This document shows, one piece after another, positions 23,999 through 33,240 of a stretch of 64,000 nt of DNA. The stretch spans positions 62,001 to 126,000 of the forward strand of contig AYSC01000001.1 of NCBI GenBank assembly GCA_000503195.1, read 5' to 3'. Positions within the stretch are counted from its first letter, which is position 1. Every line of letters starts with the position of its first letter. Under the pieces are notes generated by a model that was not told where the DNA came from, ran no database searches, and was given only the letters and a program-made list of their open reading frames with translations. A program made the position numbers and the translations under genes. This stretch comes from Blastomonas sp. CACIA14H2 (GTDB lineage: Bacteria > Pseudomonadota > Alphaproteobacteria > Sphingomonadales > Sphingomonadaceae).

Positions 23999-26451
23999 TG
24001 ATGTCGCTCCGCGAATATCGCAGCAAGTCCGACCGGCTGGCAGACTTTTTGCCATGGGCAGCACTGGCAGCACCTGGCGTCGTACTGAACAAGGATGGCT
24101 CGTTCCAGCGTACGGCGCGCTTTCGAGGCCCCGATCTCGACAGCGCCACGCCTGCCGAACTCGTTGCCGTGACCGCACGTCTGAACAATGCGCTTCGCAG
24201 GCTCGGTTCGGGCTGGGCCGTCTTTGTCGAAGCTCAGCGAAGCCCGGCACAGGCCTATCCCGAGAGCGCCTTCCCCGATCCCGCTTCGGCTCTGGTCGAC
24301 ACTGAGCGGCGCGAACAGTTCCGGGAGGAGGGGGCTCATTTCGAGAGCAGCTATTATCTTACCCTTCTGTGGATGCCTCCGCCCGAGGAAGGCGCGCGCG
24401 CCGAAAGCTGGCTCTATGAAGGAAAGGCCGCCACGGGTGTCGATCCTGCCGAGCTTGTGCGATCCTTTGTCGACCGGACCGACCGTCTCCTCCACCTCGT
24501 CGAGGGCTTCATGCCGGAAACCGGCTGGCTTGATGATGCTGCGACGCTGACCTATCTGCACAGCACCATATCGACCAGGCGCCAGCGGGTCGGCGTACCC
24601 GAGACACCGATCTATCTCGATGCCCTGCTGGCTGATGAACCGCTGACCGGCGGTCTCGAACCAAGGCTCGGACCTGCGCATCTGCGTACGCTCACCGTGA
24701 CCGGATTTCCTACGGTGACCTTTCCCGGCCTGCTCGACGAGCTCAATGCCCAGGCCTTTGCCTATCGCTGGTCGACACGGGCCATCATGCTCGACAAGAC
24801 CGATGCGGCAAAACTGCTGACCAGGATCCGCAGGCAGTGGTTTGCCAAGCGCAAGTCGGTTGCTGCCATACTCAAGGAAGTGATGACCAACGAGCAGTCG
24901 GTGCTCGTCGATTCCGATGCTTCGAACAAGGCCGCCGATGCCGATATGGCGCTGCAGGAACTGGGCGCCGATCATGCCGGCATCGCCTATGTCACGGCAA
25001 CGGTCACGGTGTGGGACCGCGATCCGGCGCTGGCCTCCGCAAAGATCCGACTGGTCGAAAAGGTCATCCAGAGCCGCGATTTCACCTGCACGATCGAGGG
25101 CATGAATGCGATCGAGGCATGGCTCGGATCGCTCCCCGGCCATGTCTATGCCAATGTCCGCCAGCCCCCGATCTCCACACTCAATCTCGCCCATCTGATC
25201 CCCCTGTCAGCAGTCTGGGCGGGAGCGGAACGGGACGAGCATTTCGGTGATGCCCCCTTGCTCTACGGCAAGACCGAAGGCTCGACCCCGTTCCGTCTTT
25301 CCCTTCATGTCGGCGATGTCGGGCATATGCTGGTGGTGGGCCCGACAGGAGCCGGCAAGTCGGTTCTGCTCGCGCTCATGGCGCTCCAGTTCCGGCGCTA
25401 CCGCGATGCGCGGATTTTCGCCTTCGATTTTGGCGGATCGATCCGTGCGGCAGCGCTTGCCATGGGCGGTGACTGGCAGGATCTGGGTGGCGCGCTCGGT
25501 GCCGCCGAGGGGCAGGACGCTTTCTGCCTGCAACCGCTCGCCCGTATCGATGACCCGAACGAGCGCGCCTGGGCCGCCGAATGGCTCGCGGCCATCCTCG
25601 CAGGCGAAGGCGCCCAAATCGATCCCGCCGCAAAGGAGCATCTCTGGTCGGCACTGAGTTCGCTGGCCTCGGCTCCTGTCGCGGAGCGGACGCTGACGGG
25701 GCTTGCCGTGCTGCTGCAGTCGCACGAGCTGAAACAGGCGCTGTCGCCCTATCTGGTTGGCGGACCCTGGGGCCGGCTGCTCGATGCAGAAAGGGAGGCC
25801 GATTTTGATACCCGCGTCCGGATATTCGAGACCGAAGGCCTGACCGGCGCATCCTGCGCCAGCGCTGTGCTGGCCTGTCTCTTCCACCGGATCGAGCGCA
25901 GCCTCGATGGATCGCCCGCCATGATCATCATCGACGAGGGATGGCTGGTGCTCGACAGTCCCCTGTTCGCGGGGCAGCTGCGCGAGTGGCTCAAGACACT
26001 GCGCAAGAAGAATGCGAGCGTTGTCTTTGCAACGCAGAGCCTTGCCGATATCGAAACCTCGGCCATAGCGCCTTCGATCATCGAAAGCTGTCCGACGCGC
26101 ATATTCCTGCCCAACGAACGGGCGATGGAACCGCAGATCGCCCGCATCTACCACCGGTTCGGTCTCAACGCCCGCCAGATCGAAATCCTCAGCCGTGCCA
26201 CGCCCAAGCGCGATTACTATTGCCAGTCGCGGCGCGGCAACCGCCTGTTCGAACTCGGCCTCGGCGAAATAGCCCTCGCGTTCACCGCAGCATCCTCGAA
26301 ATCGGACCAGGCGCGCATCGCCGAGATCGCCGCAGCCTCTCAGCCCCAGGGTTTTGCCGCAGCGTGGCTCAGGCACCGCAATCTCGATTGGGCCGCAGAT
26401 CTGCTCTCGCCCGCATTCTCTCCAGCTCGTGAAAGGGAGCCCGGTCTATGA
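23998..26451 (+). CDS. trbE: TrbE (VirB4-type) ATPase
   Basis: 817-aa large ATPase of the mating-pair apparatus. N-terminal CagE/TrbE region (LREYRSKSDRLADFLPWAAL, then about 200-430) and a C-terminal motor domain with Walker A VVGPTGAGKSVLLAL, Walker B MIIIDEGWLVL and VVFATQSLADI. It energises pilin extraction and substrate transfer. Start ATG 23998 forms an ATGA overlap with trbD. Length is normal for the family. Confidence 0.95.
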   Translation: MMSLREYRSKSDRLADFLPWAALAAPGVVLNKDGSFQRTARFRGPDLDSATPAELVAVTARLNNALRRLGSGWAVFVEAQRSPAQAYPESAFPDPASALVDTERREQFREEGAHFESSYYLTLLWMPPPEEGARAESWLYEGKAATGVDPAELVRSFVDRTDRLLHLVEGFMPETGWLDDAATLTYLHSTISTRRQRVGVPETPIYLDALLADEPLTGGLEPRLGPAHLRTLTVTGFPTVTFPGLLDELNAQAFAYRWSTRAIMLDKTDAAKLLTRIRRQWFAKRKSVAAILKEVMTNEQSVLVDSDASNKAADADMALQELGADHAGIAYVTATVTVWDRDPALASAKIRLVEKVIQSRDFTCTIEGMNAIEAWLGSLPGHVYANVRQPPISTLNLAHLIPLSAVWAGAERDEHFGDAPLLYGKTEGSTPFRLSLHVGDVGHMLVVGPTGAGKSVLLALMALQFRRYRDARIFAFDFGGSIRAAALAMGGDWQDLGGALGAAEGQDAFCLQPLARIDDPNERAWAAEWLAAILAGEGAQIDPAAKEHLWSALSSLASAPVAERTLTGLAVLLQSHELKQALSPYLVGGPWGRLLDAEREADFDTRVRIFETEGLTGASCASAVLACLFHRIERSLDGSPAMIIIDEGWLVLDSPLFAGQLREWLKTLRKKNASVVFATQSLADIETSAIAPSIIESCPTRIFLPNERAMEPQIARIYHRFGLNARQIEILSRATPKRDYYCQSRRGNRLFELGLGEIALAFTAASSKSDQARIAEIAAASQPQGFAAAWLRHRNLDWAADLLSPAFSPAREREPGL

Positions 26452-27167
26452 AAACATCTCTCAAATTGCGCACAAGCCTGACTGTCGGCATCCTCGTCAT
26501 GGCGGCTTGCAGCGTTACCATTCCGGGCCCGGCTCGTGCCCAGTTCGGAGGGATCGTCTACGACCCCTCCAACTATGCCCAGAACGTGATGACCGCAGCG
26601 CGTTCGCTCGAACAGATCAACAACCAGATCCAGCAGCTGCAGAACCAGGCGACCAGCCTGATCAACGAGGCGCGCAATCTGGCCAGTCTTCCGCTCTCGA
26701 CGATCCAGACCCTGCAGAGCCAGGTGGATCAGACGAGGCAGCTCCTGAGCGAGGCACAACGCATTGCCTATGACGTGACCGATGTCCGCCAGACGTTCGC
26801 CGCGCGCTACAAGGGGACAGCGCTTTCTTCGGCACAGGGGCAGATGGTCGCCAATGCCAATGCCCGCTGGGAGGACAGCGTCAGTGCCTTCGAGGATGCA
26901 ATGAAGGTGCAGGCCGGGATCGTCGGCAATCTCGGTGCCACGCGCAGTTCCGTTACGGCTCTGATCGGAGCGAGCCAGTCAGCCGCAGGCGCACTCCAGG
27001 CGGCGCAGGCGGGCAATCAGCTGCTGGCCCTCCAGACGCAGCAGCTCGCCGATCTGACGGCTGCGATTGCAGCGCAGGGTCGGGCGCAGTCCATCGAAGC
27101 GGCACGAAGCGCGGCGACAGAAGCGGAGGGCCGCGAACGCTTCCGCCGTTTCCGGCGGCGCAACTGA
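26448..27167 (+). CDS. trbJ: TrbJ (VirB5-type) pilus tip protein
   Basis: 239-aa periplasmic protein with a signal peptide (about 1-31, ending PARAQ). The mature protein begins with the TrbJ signature GGIVYDPSNYAQNVMTAARS and continues as long amphipathic helices rich in Q, N and A (IQQLQNQATSLINEARNLAS). It probably serves as minor pilin and adhesin. Its ATG overlaps the trbE stop. The last 20 residues are strongly basic. Confidence 0.92.
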   Translation: MKTSLKLRTSLTVGILVMAACSVTIPGPARAQFGGIVYDPSNYAQNVMTAARSLEQINNQIQQLQNQATSLINEARNLASLPLSTIQTLQSQVDQTRQLLSEAQRIAYDVTDVRQTFAARYKGTALSSAQGQMVANANARWEDSVSAFEDAMKVQAGIVGNLGATRSSVTALIGASQSAAGALQAAQAGNQLLALQTQQLADLTAAIAAQGRAQSIEAARSAATEAEGRERFRRFRRRN

Positions 27168-27168
27168 G

Positions 27169-27423
27169 ATGGCAAGGACAGCAAGGCTCGCGGCCGCGGC
27201 CGGGATGGCTGGCCTGTTTGCAGCGGTCGCGATGATGTCCGGCGTCCGGCAGGACCCCAGACCCGTTGCGAGCACCCGGGTTGCGGACGAAACGCCAGCG
27301 CCCGGCGCTGTCACGGCGGACCCTGGACGATGCCGGGCCGTGTCCAAAGCCAATGACGCATGCGCCGCGTTCTGGGAAGAAAGACGCCGGCTATTCTTCC
27401 GCCAGGAAAGGCGCCAGCCATGA
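27169..27423 (+). CDS. trbK: TrbK-alt-like small membrane or lipoprotein
   Basis: 84-aa protein with an N-terminal hydrophobic segment (about 5-25), a proline-rich linker and a conserved C-terminal stretch with two Cys (CRAVSKANDACAAFWEERRR). Size, place between trbJ and trbL, and the C-terminal pattern match the putative entry-exclusion protein TrbK-alt. It starts 1 nt after the trbJ stop and overlaps trbL by 4 nt. Confidence 0.75.
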   Translation: MARTARLAAAAGMAGLFAAVAMMSGVRQDPRPVASTRVADETPAPGAVTADPGRCRAVSKANDACAAFWEERRRLFFRQERRQP

Positions 27424-28700
27424 ACGATACGGGCGTCATCGACCGGTTCCTCGAGATATTCTCGCGCTATATCGACAGCGGCTTCGGAATGCTAGGCGGC
27501 GAAGTGGGCTTCCTGTCATCGACCCTGATCGTGATCGATGTGACGATCGCGGCCTTGTTCTGGGCCTGGGGGACCGATGAGGACGTACTCCAGCGGCTGA
27601 TCAGGAAGACGCTCTATATTGGCGTTTTCGCCTTCATCATCGGCAATTTTTCTTCCCTTGCTGCTGTCCTGCTCGAGAGCTTTGCAGGGCTCGGCCTCAA
27701 GGCGAGCGGCAGCGGCATGGCGATGGGCGATTTCATGCGCCCGGGTCTGGTCGCCGCCACCGGCCTCGATGCCGGCCAGCCGCTGCTCGATGCGACGGCA
27801 GATCTTGTCGGCCCGGTCGGCTTCTTCACCAATTTCGTCCAGATCATGATCCTGCTGGTCGCTTGGCTGATTGTCGTCATCGCCTTCTTCGTTCTGGCGA
27901 TCCAGGTGTTCGTCACTATCATCGAGTTCAAGCTGGTGACATTGGCGGGCTTCGTGCTGCTGCCATTCGCGTTTTTCGGGCGCACCGCCTTCATGGCCGA
28001 AAAGGTCCTCGGCCATATCATCTCTTCGGGCATCAAGGTTCTGGTGCTCGCCGTCATCACCGGTATCGGTACGACGCTCTTTGCCGAGTTTACCGGTGCA
28101 GGCCTGAGCGCAGAGCCCGATATCGGGCAGGTCATGGCCATAGCGCTCGCCGCGCTCACTTTGCTGGGCCTCGGGATATTCGGGCCCGGCATCGCCAACG
28201 GGATCGTTGCAGGGGGGCCGCAGCTGGGGGCAGGAGCCGCCGCAGGCACTGCCATCGCAGCCGGTGCGACCTTTGGAGGCGCTGCCGCCGGAGCAACGCT
28301 CGCCGCCGGAACTGCCGGATCGGCCATGGCTGCTGCCGCCACCGGAGGCGCGCGGGCGGCCGGGAGCGCTGCTGGCGCCTATGCTTCGGCTGCAGCAGGC
28401 AAATCCGGCAGGCAGGCAGCCGCAGCAGGGCTGGGTAACATCGCCAGGTCTGCCGCTTCTGCCGCAGCCTCTCCGCTTCGCCGTGCGGCAGCCACGCTCA
28501 GCGCCAATTATGCAGCCGGCAAGACCGGCGCTTCCGACGACCCTCGCACCGAATCTGCCGGTGATGCTGCCCCTGGCTGGGCCAGGGCCCTCCGGCGCAG
28601 GCAGGCCATCGGCCAGGCAGCGTCCTTGACTGCCCATACGCTCAAGGGCGGCGACAGCCAATCCGGTAGCCAGGGTCCCGACATCTCCGACAGAAGCTGA
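27420..28700 (+). CDS. trbL: TrbL (VirB6-type) polytopic channel protein
   Basis: 426-aa inner-membrane protein with about six hydrophobic helices in the first 265 residues, including the typical FVTIIEFKLVTLAGFVLLPFAFF segment. A long low-complexity A/G-rich tail (about 270-426) follows, including many AAAG-type repeats. It forms part of the DNA path through the inner membrane. ATG 27420 overlaps the trbK stop. The Ala/Gly-rich tail is usual for TrbL. Confidence 0.93.
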   Translation: MNDTGVIDRFLEIFSRYIDSGFGMLGGEVGFLSSTLIVIDVTIAALFWAWGTDEDVLQRLIRKTLYIGVFAFIIGNFSSLAAVLLESFAGLGLKASGSGMAMGDFMRPGLVAATGLDAGQPLLDATADLVGPVGFFTNFVQIMILLVAWLIVVIAFFVLAIQVFVTIIEFKLVTLAGFVLLPFAFFGRTAFMAEKVLGHIISSGIKVLVLAVITGIGTTLFAEFTGAGLSAEPDIGQVMAIALAALTLLGLGIFGPGIANGIVAGGPQLGAGAAAGTAIAAGATFGGAAAGATLAAGTAGSAMAAAATGGARAAGSAAGAYASAAAGKSGRQAAAAGLGNIARSAASAAASPLRRAAATLSANYAAGKTGASDDPRTESAGDAAPGWARALRRRQAIGQAASLTAHTLKGGDSQSGSQGPDISDRS

Positions 28701-28721
28701 CCAGCAGAAAAGGCCCAACGC

Positions 28722-29405
28722 ATGTTTCGACGCCCATCCGTTCGTTACGTGACCAGCCCCGAGCCCGTCACACCCTATCAGCGCGCAGCCCAGGTCTGGG
28801 ACGATCGTATCGGGTCTGCCCGCGTCCAGGCCCGAAACTGGCGGCTTGCATTCTTCGGCTGCCTGGCGCTGTCTGGCGGTCTTGCCGGCGGCCTTGTGTG
28901 GCAATCGGCCCGCGGCACGATCACACCCTGGGTGGTCGAAGTCGACCGGCTCGGTCAGGCCCAGGCGATCGCTCCGGCGGATGCAGGGTTTCGCCCGACA
29001 GATCCGCAGATCGCTTTCCATCTCGCGCGGTTCATCGAGCAGGTCCGTTCCATCCCCGCCGATCCCGTCGTGCTCCGGCAGGACTGGCTCAGAGCCTATG
29101 ATTTCACCACCGAACGCGGCGGCCGGATGCTCAGCGATTATGCGCGGGGCAACGATCCTTTCGCTAGCGTTGGAAAGGTTCAGATTGCCGTCGACGTTTC
29201 GAGCGTCATCCGGGCATCGGACGACAGCTTTCGCGTCGCTTGGACCGAGCGGCGCTATCAGGATTCCGCGCTGGTCGAAACCTCAAGATGGTCGGCGATA
29301 CTGACCACCACGATCCAGCCGCCACGCAGCGCCGAGGCGCTTCGCAGGAACCCGCTCGGCCTGTTCGTCGATGCCATCAACTGGTCCAAGGAGCTCAGCC
29401 AATGA
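28722..29405 (+). CDS. trbF: TrbF (VirB8-type) protein
   Basis: 227-aa bitopic inner-membrane protein: short cytoplasmic N terminus (VTPYQRAAQVWDDRIGSARVQA), one transmembrane helix (about 42-62), and a periplasmic VirB8-like domain (VDRLGQAQAIAPAD ... RWSAILTTTIQPP ... NPLGLFVDAINWSKEL). It is a scaffold between the inner-membrane complex and TrbG/TrbI. It follows trbL by 21 nt and overlaps trbG by 4 nt. Confidence 0.93.
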   Translation: MFRRPSVRYVTSPEPVTPYQRAAQVWDDRIGSARVQARNWRLAFFGCLALSGGLAGGLVWQSARGTITPWVVEVDRLGQAQAIAPADAGFRPTDPQIAFHLARFIEQVRSIPADPVVLRQDWLRAYDFTTERGGRMLSDYARGNDPFASVGKVQIAVDVSSVIRASDDSFRVAWTERRYQDSALVETSRWSAILTTTIQPPRSAEALRRNPLGLFVDAINWSKELSQ

Positions 29406-30313
29406 AACCCCGAATTTCGACGATCCGCTCTGCTGTGCTGTTGCTTGCAGCGACAGGCTTGGCTTTCTCGTCTCCTGCTCTGGCTGCTGGCAAACGTTCA
29501 AGGCCAGGCGAGCAGTCCGGATCAGAGCAGAACGAGCCTGCTGATCCGCAATCGCGGATCGGACGTGCCAATGCGGCAGCGCGCGTGGAGCCTGAGCGAA
29601 CCAGCTATTTCAATGCGATCCAGCAATATCCCTATGCAGAAGGCGCGCTGTTCCAGATCTACACATCGCCTGGGCATGTCACCAACATCATGCTTCAACC
29701 GGGCGAGGAGCTCGTGGGGCCGGGGCCCGTCGCCTCGGGCGACACGGTCCGCTGGATCATCGGCGACACGGTGAGCGGCAGCGAGCCGGCGCGCCGGGTG
29801 CATATCCTGATCAAGCCGACCCGGGCCGATATCAGCACCAATCTTGTCATCAACACGAACAGGCGGACCTATCATCTCGAGCTGAGCGCAACTTCCTCGA
29901 CCTATATGGCAGCCGTCTCCTGGACATACCCGCAGGACGCGCTGATAGCGCTTGAGGCAGCGCAGATCGAGGCGGAGCGCAAGGCGCCGGTGGCCTCGGG
30001 AATCGATCTTGCTGCGCTCAGTTTCGATTATGCGATATCGGGCGACCGCCCGCCATGGCGACCGGTGCGCGTCTTCGACGATGGGCGGCAGGTCTTTGTC
30101 GAGTTTTCCCCCGCCATAGCCACAGGCGATCTGCCTCCGCTGTTCGTTCTGGGTGCAACCGGCGCCGCCGAACTCGTCAACTTCCGCGTCCAGGGGCGAT
30201 ACCTGATCGTCGATCAGTTGTTCGACAAGGCCGAGCTTCGCCTGGGCTCAGGTCGCAGCGCGAAGCACGTCACCATCTCGCGGCAGCCGAAGCGCAGCAG
30301 GAGGAAATCATGA
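29402..30313 (+). CDS. trbG: TrbG (VirB9-type) outer-membrane core protein
   Basis: 303-aa secreted protein with a signal peptide (about 1-28) and a VirB9-like beta-rich domain: TSPGHVTNIMLQPGEELVGPG, WIIGDTVSGS, HILIKPTRADISTNLVI ... RTYHLEL, and a C-terminal lobe (RPVRVFDDGRQVFVEFSPAI ... GRYLIVDQLFDKAELRLG). It forms the outer-membrane core complex with TrbI. ATG 29402 overlaps the trbF stop. Confidence 0.94.
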   Translation: MKPRISTIRSAVLLLAATGLAFSSPALAAGKRSRPGEQSGSEQNEPADPQSRIGRANAAARVEPERTSYFNAIQQYPYAEGALFQIYTSPGHVTNIMLQPGEELVGPGPVASGDTVRWIIGDTVSGSEPARRVHILIKPTRADISTNLVINTNRRTYHLELSATSSTYMAAVSWTYPQDALIALEAAQIEAERKAPVASGIDLAALSFDYAISGDRPPWRPVRVFDDGRQVFVEFSPAIATGDLPPLFVLGATGAAELVNFRVQGRYLIVDQLFDKAELRLGSGRSAKHVTISRQPKRSRRKS

Positions 30314-31581
30314 CTTCGCGGCCAGAAGATCAGGCGCTGGGACCTGGCGCGGATAAATCGGGCACCCAAAACGCACCGGTCGACGAGCAGCCTCCTGTGC
30401 CGACAGGATCGAACCGGTTTCGCTTTCGTGCTGAACTTCCGAAGGTAACGCGTCTATCGCGTAAGGCCGTGGCAACGATCGGCCTCGCTGGCAGCATCGC
30501 CATTGGAGGCTCGCTGATCTACGCCCTTCGGCCCGAGGATCCTGCACCGGCCAGAAATCTCTACGATCGTGGCGACGGCAACCGCACGGAGCAGCTTGCC
30601 GATGCTCCGGCAAGCTATGCCGATCTAGGCAATCGTGGATTGCCGCCAGTGGACGAGCTTCGACAAGCTGCTACGCTTGGCGCGGATACCGGAAGCGAGG
30701 TCCCTCTGCCGCCGGTCGAGCCGCCGCTTTCAGGAGCGTCGACGCCTGACCCCAGCGCTGCTGCAGCCGAACAGGCACGAGCACGCGCGGCACAGGAGCG
30801 TGACAGCGCCAGGACAAGCCAGCTGTTCCTCGCCGGCAATACGGGCGTCAGAAATAATGTGGCAGCGCCCGCTGCCGCTGCTGGTGGTACAACTGCGGGT
30901 GCCGCGGCTGATCCGGTTCAGTCGGCACCGCCGAGCCAAGCCGAACGGCGAAGGGGTTTTCTTGAGCAGCGCAAGGTCCGCGAAGCCAGCCCTGTGGTTC
31001 GTGACGCTGGCCAAGGCATTCTTCAGGCTGGCAGCATCATCCCGGCTGCGTTGATCACCGGCATCCGCTCGGATCTACCCGGCCAGATCACGGCGCAGGT
31101 GACGCAGAATGTCTATGACAGCCCGACCGGACGCATCCTCCTGATACCGCAGGGCTCGCGGCTGATCGGTGAATATGACAGCGATGTCGCGGCCGGGCAG
31201 AGCAGGGTTCTGCTGGCCTGGGATCGTCTTATACTGCCGGGAGGGCAATCTGTTTCACTTGAGCGCCTTCCGGGCGCAGATGCCGCTGGCATGGCAGGTC
31301 TGGAAGACCGGACCGATTATCACTGGGGCAATATGCTCAAGTCAGCTCTGGTCTCGACGCTTCTGGGGGTGGGCAGCGAGTTCGTTACCGGCAATGACAG
31401 CGACCTTGCTGGGGCGCTGCGGTTCGGAAGCCAGGACACGATAAACCAGACCGGACGTCAGGTCGTCCAGCGGCAGCTGAACGTGCCGCCAACCTTGACG
31501 GTACGTCCGGGCTCTTCTTTCCGGATCATTGTGACCCGTGACCTCATCCTGGAACCCTTTGATGCAGGAGCAGGGCGATGA
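30310..31581 (+). CDS. trbI: TrbI (VirB10-type) channel protein
   Basis: 423-aa protein spanning the envelope: cytoplasmic tail, one inner-membrane helix (about 53-72), a proline/alanine-rich periplasmic linker (about 80-215), and the C-terminal VirB10 beta-barrel domain with LQAGSIIPAALITGIRSDLPG, GRILLIPQGSRLIGEYDS and FRIIVTRDLIL. It is an energy-sensing channel of the core complex. The start overlaps trbG and the end overlaps the DUF2274 gene. Confidence 0.94.
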   Translation: MTSRPEDQALGPGADKSGTQNAPVDEQPPVPTGSNRFRFRAELPKVTRLSRKAVATIGLAGSIAIGGSLIYALRPEDPAPARNLYDRGDGNRTEQLADAPASYADLGNRGLPPVDELRQAATLGADTGSEVPLPPVEPPLSGASTPDPSAAAAEQARARAAQERDSARTSQLFLAGNTGVRNNVAAPAAAAGGTTAGAAADPVQSAPPSQAERRRGFLEQRKVREASPVVRDAGQGILQAGSIIPAALITGIRSDLPGQITAQVTQNVYDSPTGRILLIPQGSRLIGEYDSDVAAGQSRVLLAWDRLILPGGQSVSLERLPGADAAGMAGLEDRTDYHWGNMLKSALVSTLLGVGSEFVTGNDSDLAGALRFGSQDTINQTGRQVVQRQLNVPPTLTVRPGSSFRIIVTRDLILEPFDAGAGR

Positions 31582-31805
31582 CCCGTCTGAAACTGTCCGA
31601 TCTCGCCAGCGAGAAGCCGGTCCGCGTAACCATCGAGATACCGGTTCAGCTGCACCGGGAACTTGGGGAATATGCAAGGGCGGTCAATGGAGGCAATCCC
31701 GAAGGTGCGCCAACGATCGAACTTGTCATGACGGCCATGCTTGGCCGCTTCATTGCGACTGACCGCGAGTATGCACGATATCGCAGATCCGGCGGTTCTG
31801 GATAG
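31578..31805 (+). CDS. DUF2274 family protein, end of trb operon
   Basis: 75-aa protein of the DUF2274 family, regularly encoded directly after trbI in alphaproteobacterial trb operons. The pattern KLSDLASEKPVRVTIEIPVQLHRELGEYA suggests a ribbon-helix-helix-like fold, so it may be an operon regulator. It overlaps trbI by 4 nt. It converges on the MarR-type gene, with 89 nt between the stops and no strong hairpin seen. Confidence 0.85.
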   Translation: MTRLKLSDLASEKPVRVTIEIPVQLHRELGEYARAVNGGNPEGAPTIELVMTAMLGRFIATDREYARYRRSGGSG

Positions 31806-31894
31806 CAATCTCCTTCTGAATGCCACATCCGGAGGGTTCGGTGATGCGATAGCGGCACTCTTCGCAACATCGGGCGGGCTCGACTACTGCGTTG

Positions 31895-32398
31895 CTACTC
31901 CAGAAGCGATGAGCATTTTTCCAGCAGCGCATCAGCTTTTGGCGTCAGGTTGAGCCAGACACGTCTGGAGTCCTTCGGATCGGGATTGCGGGTGATCAGC
32001 TGATGCTCGATCATGAGATCGAGATAGCGCAAGGACGTGGTTCCGGGCACGTTCGCCAGACCGGCGATAGCGCTCCCCTGGAGCGGCACATTTGCTGCCC
32101 GGTAAACATAGAGCAGCAGGAGCATATCCCAAGCGGGGTCGCGAAAGAGTTTCGGAAACAGCTTTTCGCGCTCCCTTCGCATCTTGAGATACTGGCTTAC
32201 GGCGTAAGGCCAGTCCGGGATGGTAAGTGGATGACCGGGCCAGGGTTCGTCTGATCCCGCGTCTTCGAGCTCGCAAGCCAATAGCGCCAGCTCGCTTGAA
32301 ATACGCTCCAACCGTGCGGAGGGAGACGCATCACCGGACCGAAAGATCACGGCACGCCTTGCGCTCACACTCGGCCTTTCGATGTTGAATTGTCCCAT
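31895..32398 (-). CDS. MarR-type winged-helix protein, right cassette
   Basis: 167-aa regulator. The C-terminal half is a winged helix: FRDPAWDMLLLLYVYRAA ... GTTSLRYLDLMIEHQLITRNPDPKDSRRVWLNLTPKAD, with the D-x-R-R wing. It resembles the C-terminal domain of the RadC-MarR protein at 19871 but has no RadC part; its N-terminal region (about 1-80) is unrelated to anything I know. I chose ATG 32398, which overlaps the end of the membrane protein gene by 34 nt; an in-frame start at 32521 would overlap far more. Confidence 0.75.
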   Translation of the reverse strand: MGQFNIERPSVSARRAVIFRSGDASPSARLERISSELALLACELEDAGSDEPWPGHPLTIPDWPYAVSQYLKMRREREKLFPKLFRDPAWDMLLLLYVYRAANVPLQGSAIAGLANVPGTTSLRYLDLMIEHQLITRNPDPKDSRRVWLNLTPKADALLEKCSSLLE

Positions 32399-32793
32399 TT
32401 GCTGTCCATGTAAATGCCGAGGGTTATGATCAGAAGGACAGGCACGGCCCAGATCGTCGATGCCGCATACAGTGCCTTTGTCAGGAAGCTCGGCGAAATG
32501 ATGAACGAAATATGGCTGCACACGATGTTGAAATGCAGCCCGGCTACAATGATGGGCCAGCGTCGGTTGCTCAGGTAAACCATTCCAATTTTATAGATGA
32601 ACGACACGGTCTCTATCGACGTGATGGTCAGCAGGAAAACCTGGTCGCTTACGATTAGCCTGGATGCCAGCTCAGCCGAACAGAAGCCGACCCAGATGCC
32701 TGCAATGCTCAGCTTCGCAACGCGATCACCTTTCTGCGCAACAAATATGGTCGTGCACAGAAGGGCGATCGCGTAGGCAAGGACAACACCCAT
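32365..32793 (-). CDS. Small membrane protein, right cassette
   Basis: 142-aa protein with about four hydrophobic helices (about 2-18, 28-48, 50-70 and 100-125). Not recognised. It has the same cassette position and similar topology as the protein at 20784, with RRWPIIVAGLHF matching RFWPMTMAVLHF in place and shape. AT content is somewhat higher than in neighbours, giving residues such as I, N and S. Its 3' end overlaps the MarR-type gene. Confidence 0.65.
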   Translation of the reverse strand: MGVVLAYAIALLCTTIFVAQKGDRVAKLSIAGIWVGFCSAELASRLIVSDQVFLLTITSIETVSFIYKIGMVYLSNRRWPIIVAGLHFNIVCSHISFIISPSFLTKALYAASTIWAVPVLLIITLGIYMDSKWDNSTSKGRV

Positions 32794-32813
32794 CCAGGAA
32801 ATCCGGTCGGCTG

Positions 32814-33194
32814 TCAGCCGACCAGTCGGATGCCATTCTGGTGCCCTTCGATCAGTGGGCGCGGCGAGTAGCAGCCATCTGCGCGCTCGGCCTGATTGGT
32901 CCGCATGCGGATCCTGGTGGCTTCCAGGTGAGCGCCGACGAGATCCTCCCGGCTGATGACGAGATCGCTCACGCAGGTGTTGAGCTTGCGGAACAGCTTC
33001 TGGCCCTTTTCGGGCTCGAGACCGGCAGTTCGGGCGGTGTCGATCATGTCTGCGTGCATCCGCAGCATGTGAGCGAGAAGCTCGTCGAGCTTTTCATAGG
33101 ACGTCTGGACTTGCCCTGTCAGAGCCTGAAACTTCTCTTCGGACAGATAGCGGGCGCTACGGCTGGCCCGCTCGGCGCGGCGCTGATTGGTCAT
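32814..33194 (-). CDS. Small helical protein, right cassette
   Basis: 126-aa helical, charged protein (RRAERASRSARYLSEEKFQALTGQ ... KLDELLAHMLRMHADMID). Not recognised. GGAGAAAG precedes its ATG, the same ribosome binding site form as for the counterpart at 21601. It lies between the LuxR-type gene and the membrane protein, with 46 and 20 nt gaps. Confidence 0.6.
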   Translation of the reverse strand: MTNQRRAERASRSARYLSEEKFQALTGQVQTSYEKLDELLAHMLRMHADMIDTARTAGLEPEKGQKLFRKLNTCVSDLVISREDLVGAHLEATRIRMRTNQAERADGCYSPRPLIEGHQNGIRLVG

Positions 33195-33240
33195 GGTCGC
33201 TTTCTCCGTTTGGTGACAGATCAGGAAGAGACCGTTCGAG

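Noticed and set aside
22387-31581. VirB-type (P-like, virB1-11) naming for the secretion operon
   Set aside because: Gene order B-C-D-E-J-K-L-F-G-I followed by DUF2274 and the TrbJ/TrbK signatures fit the Trb type, so trb names are used.
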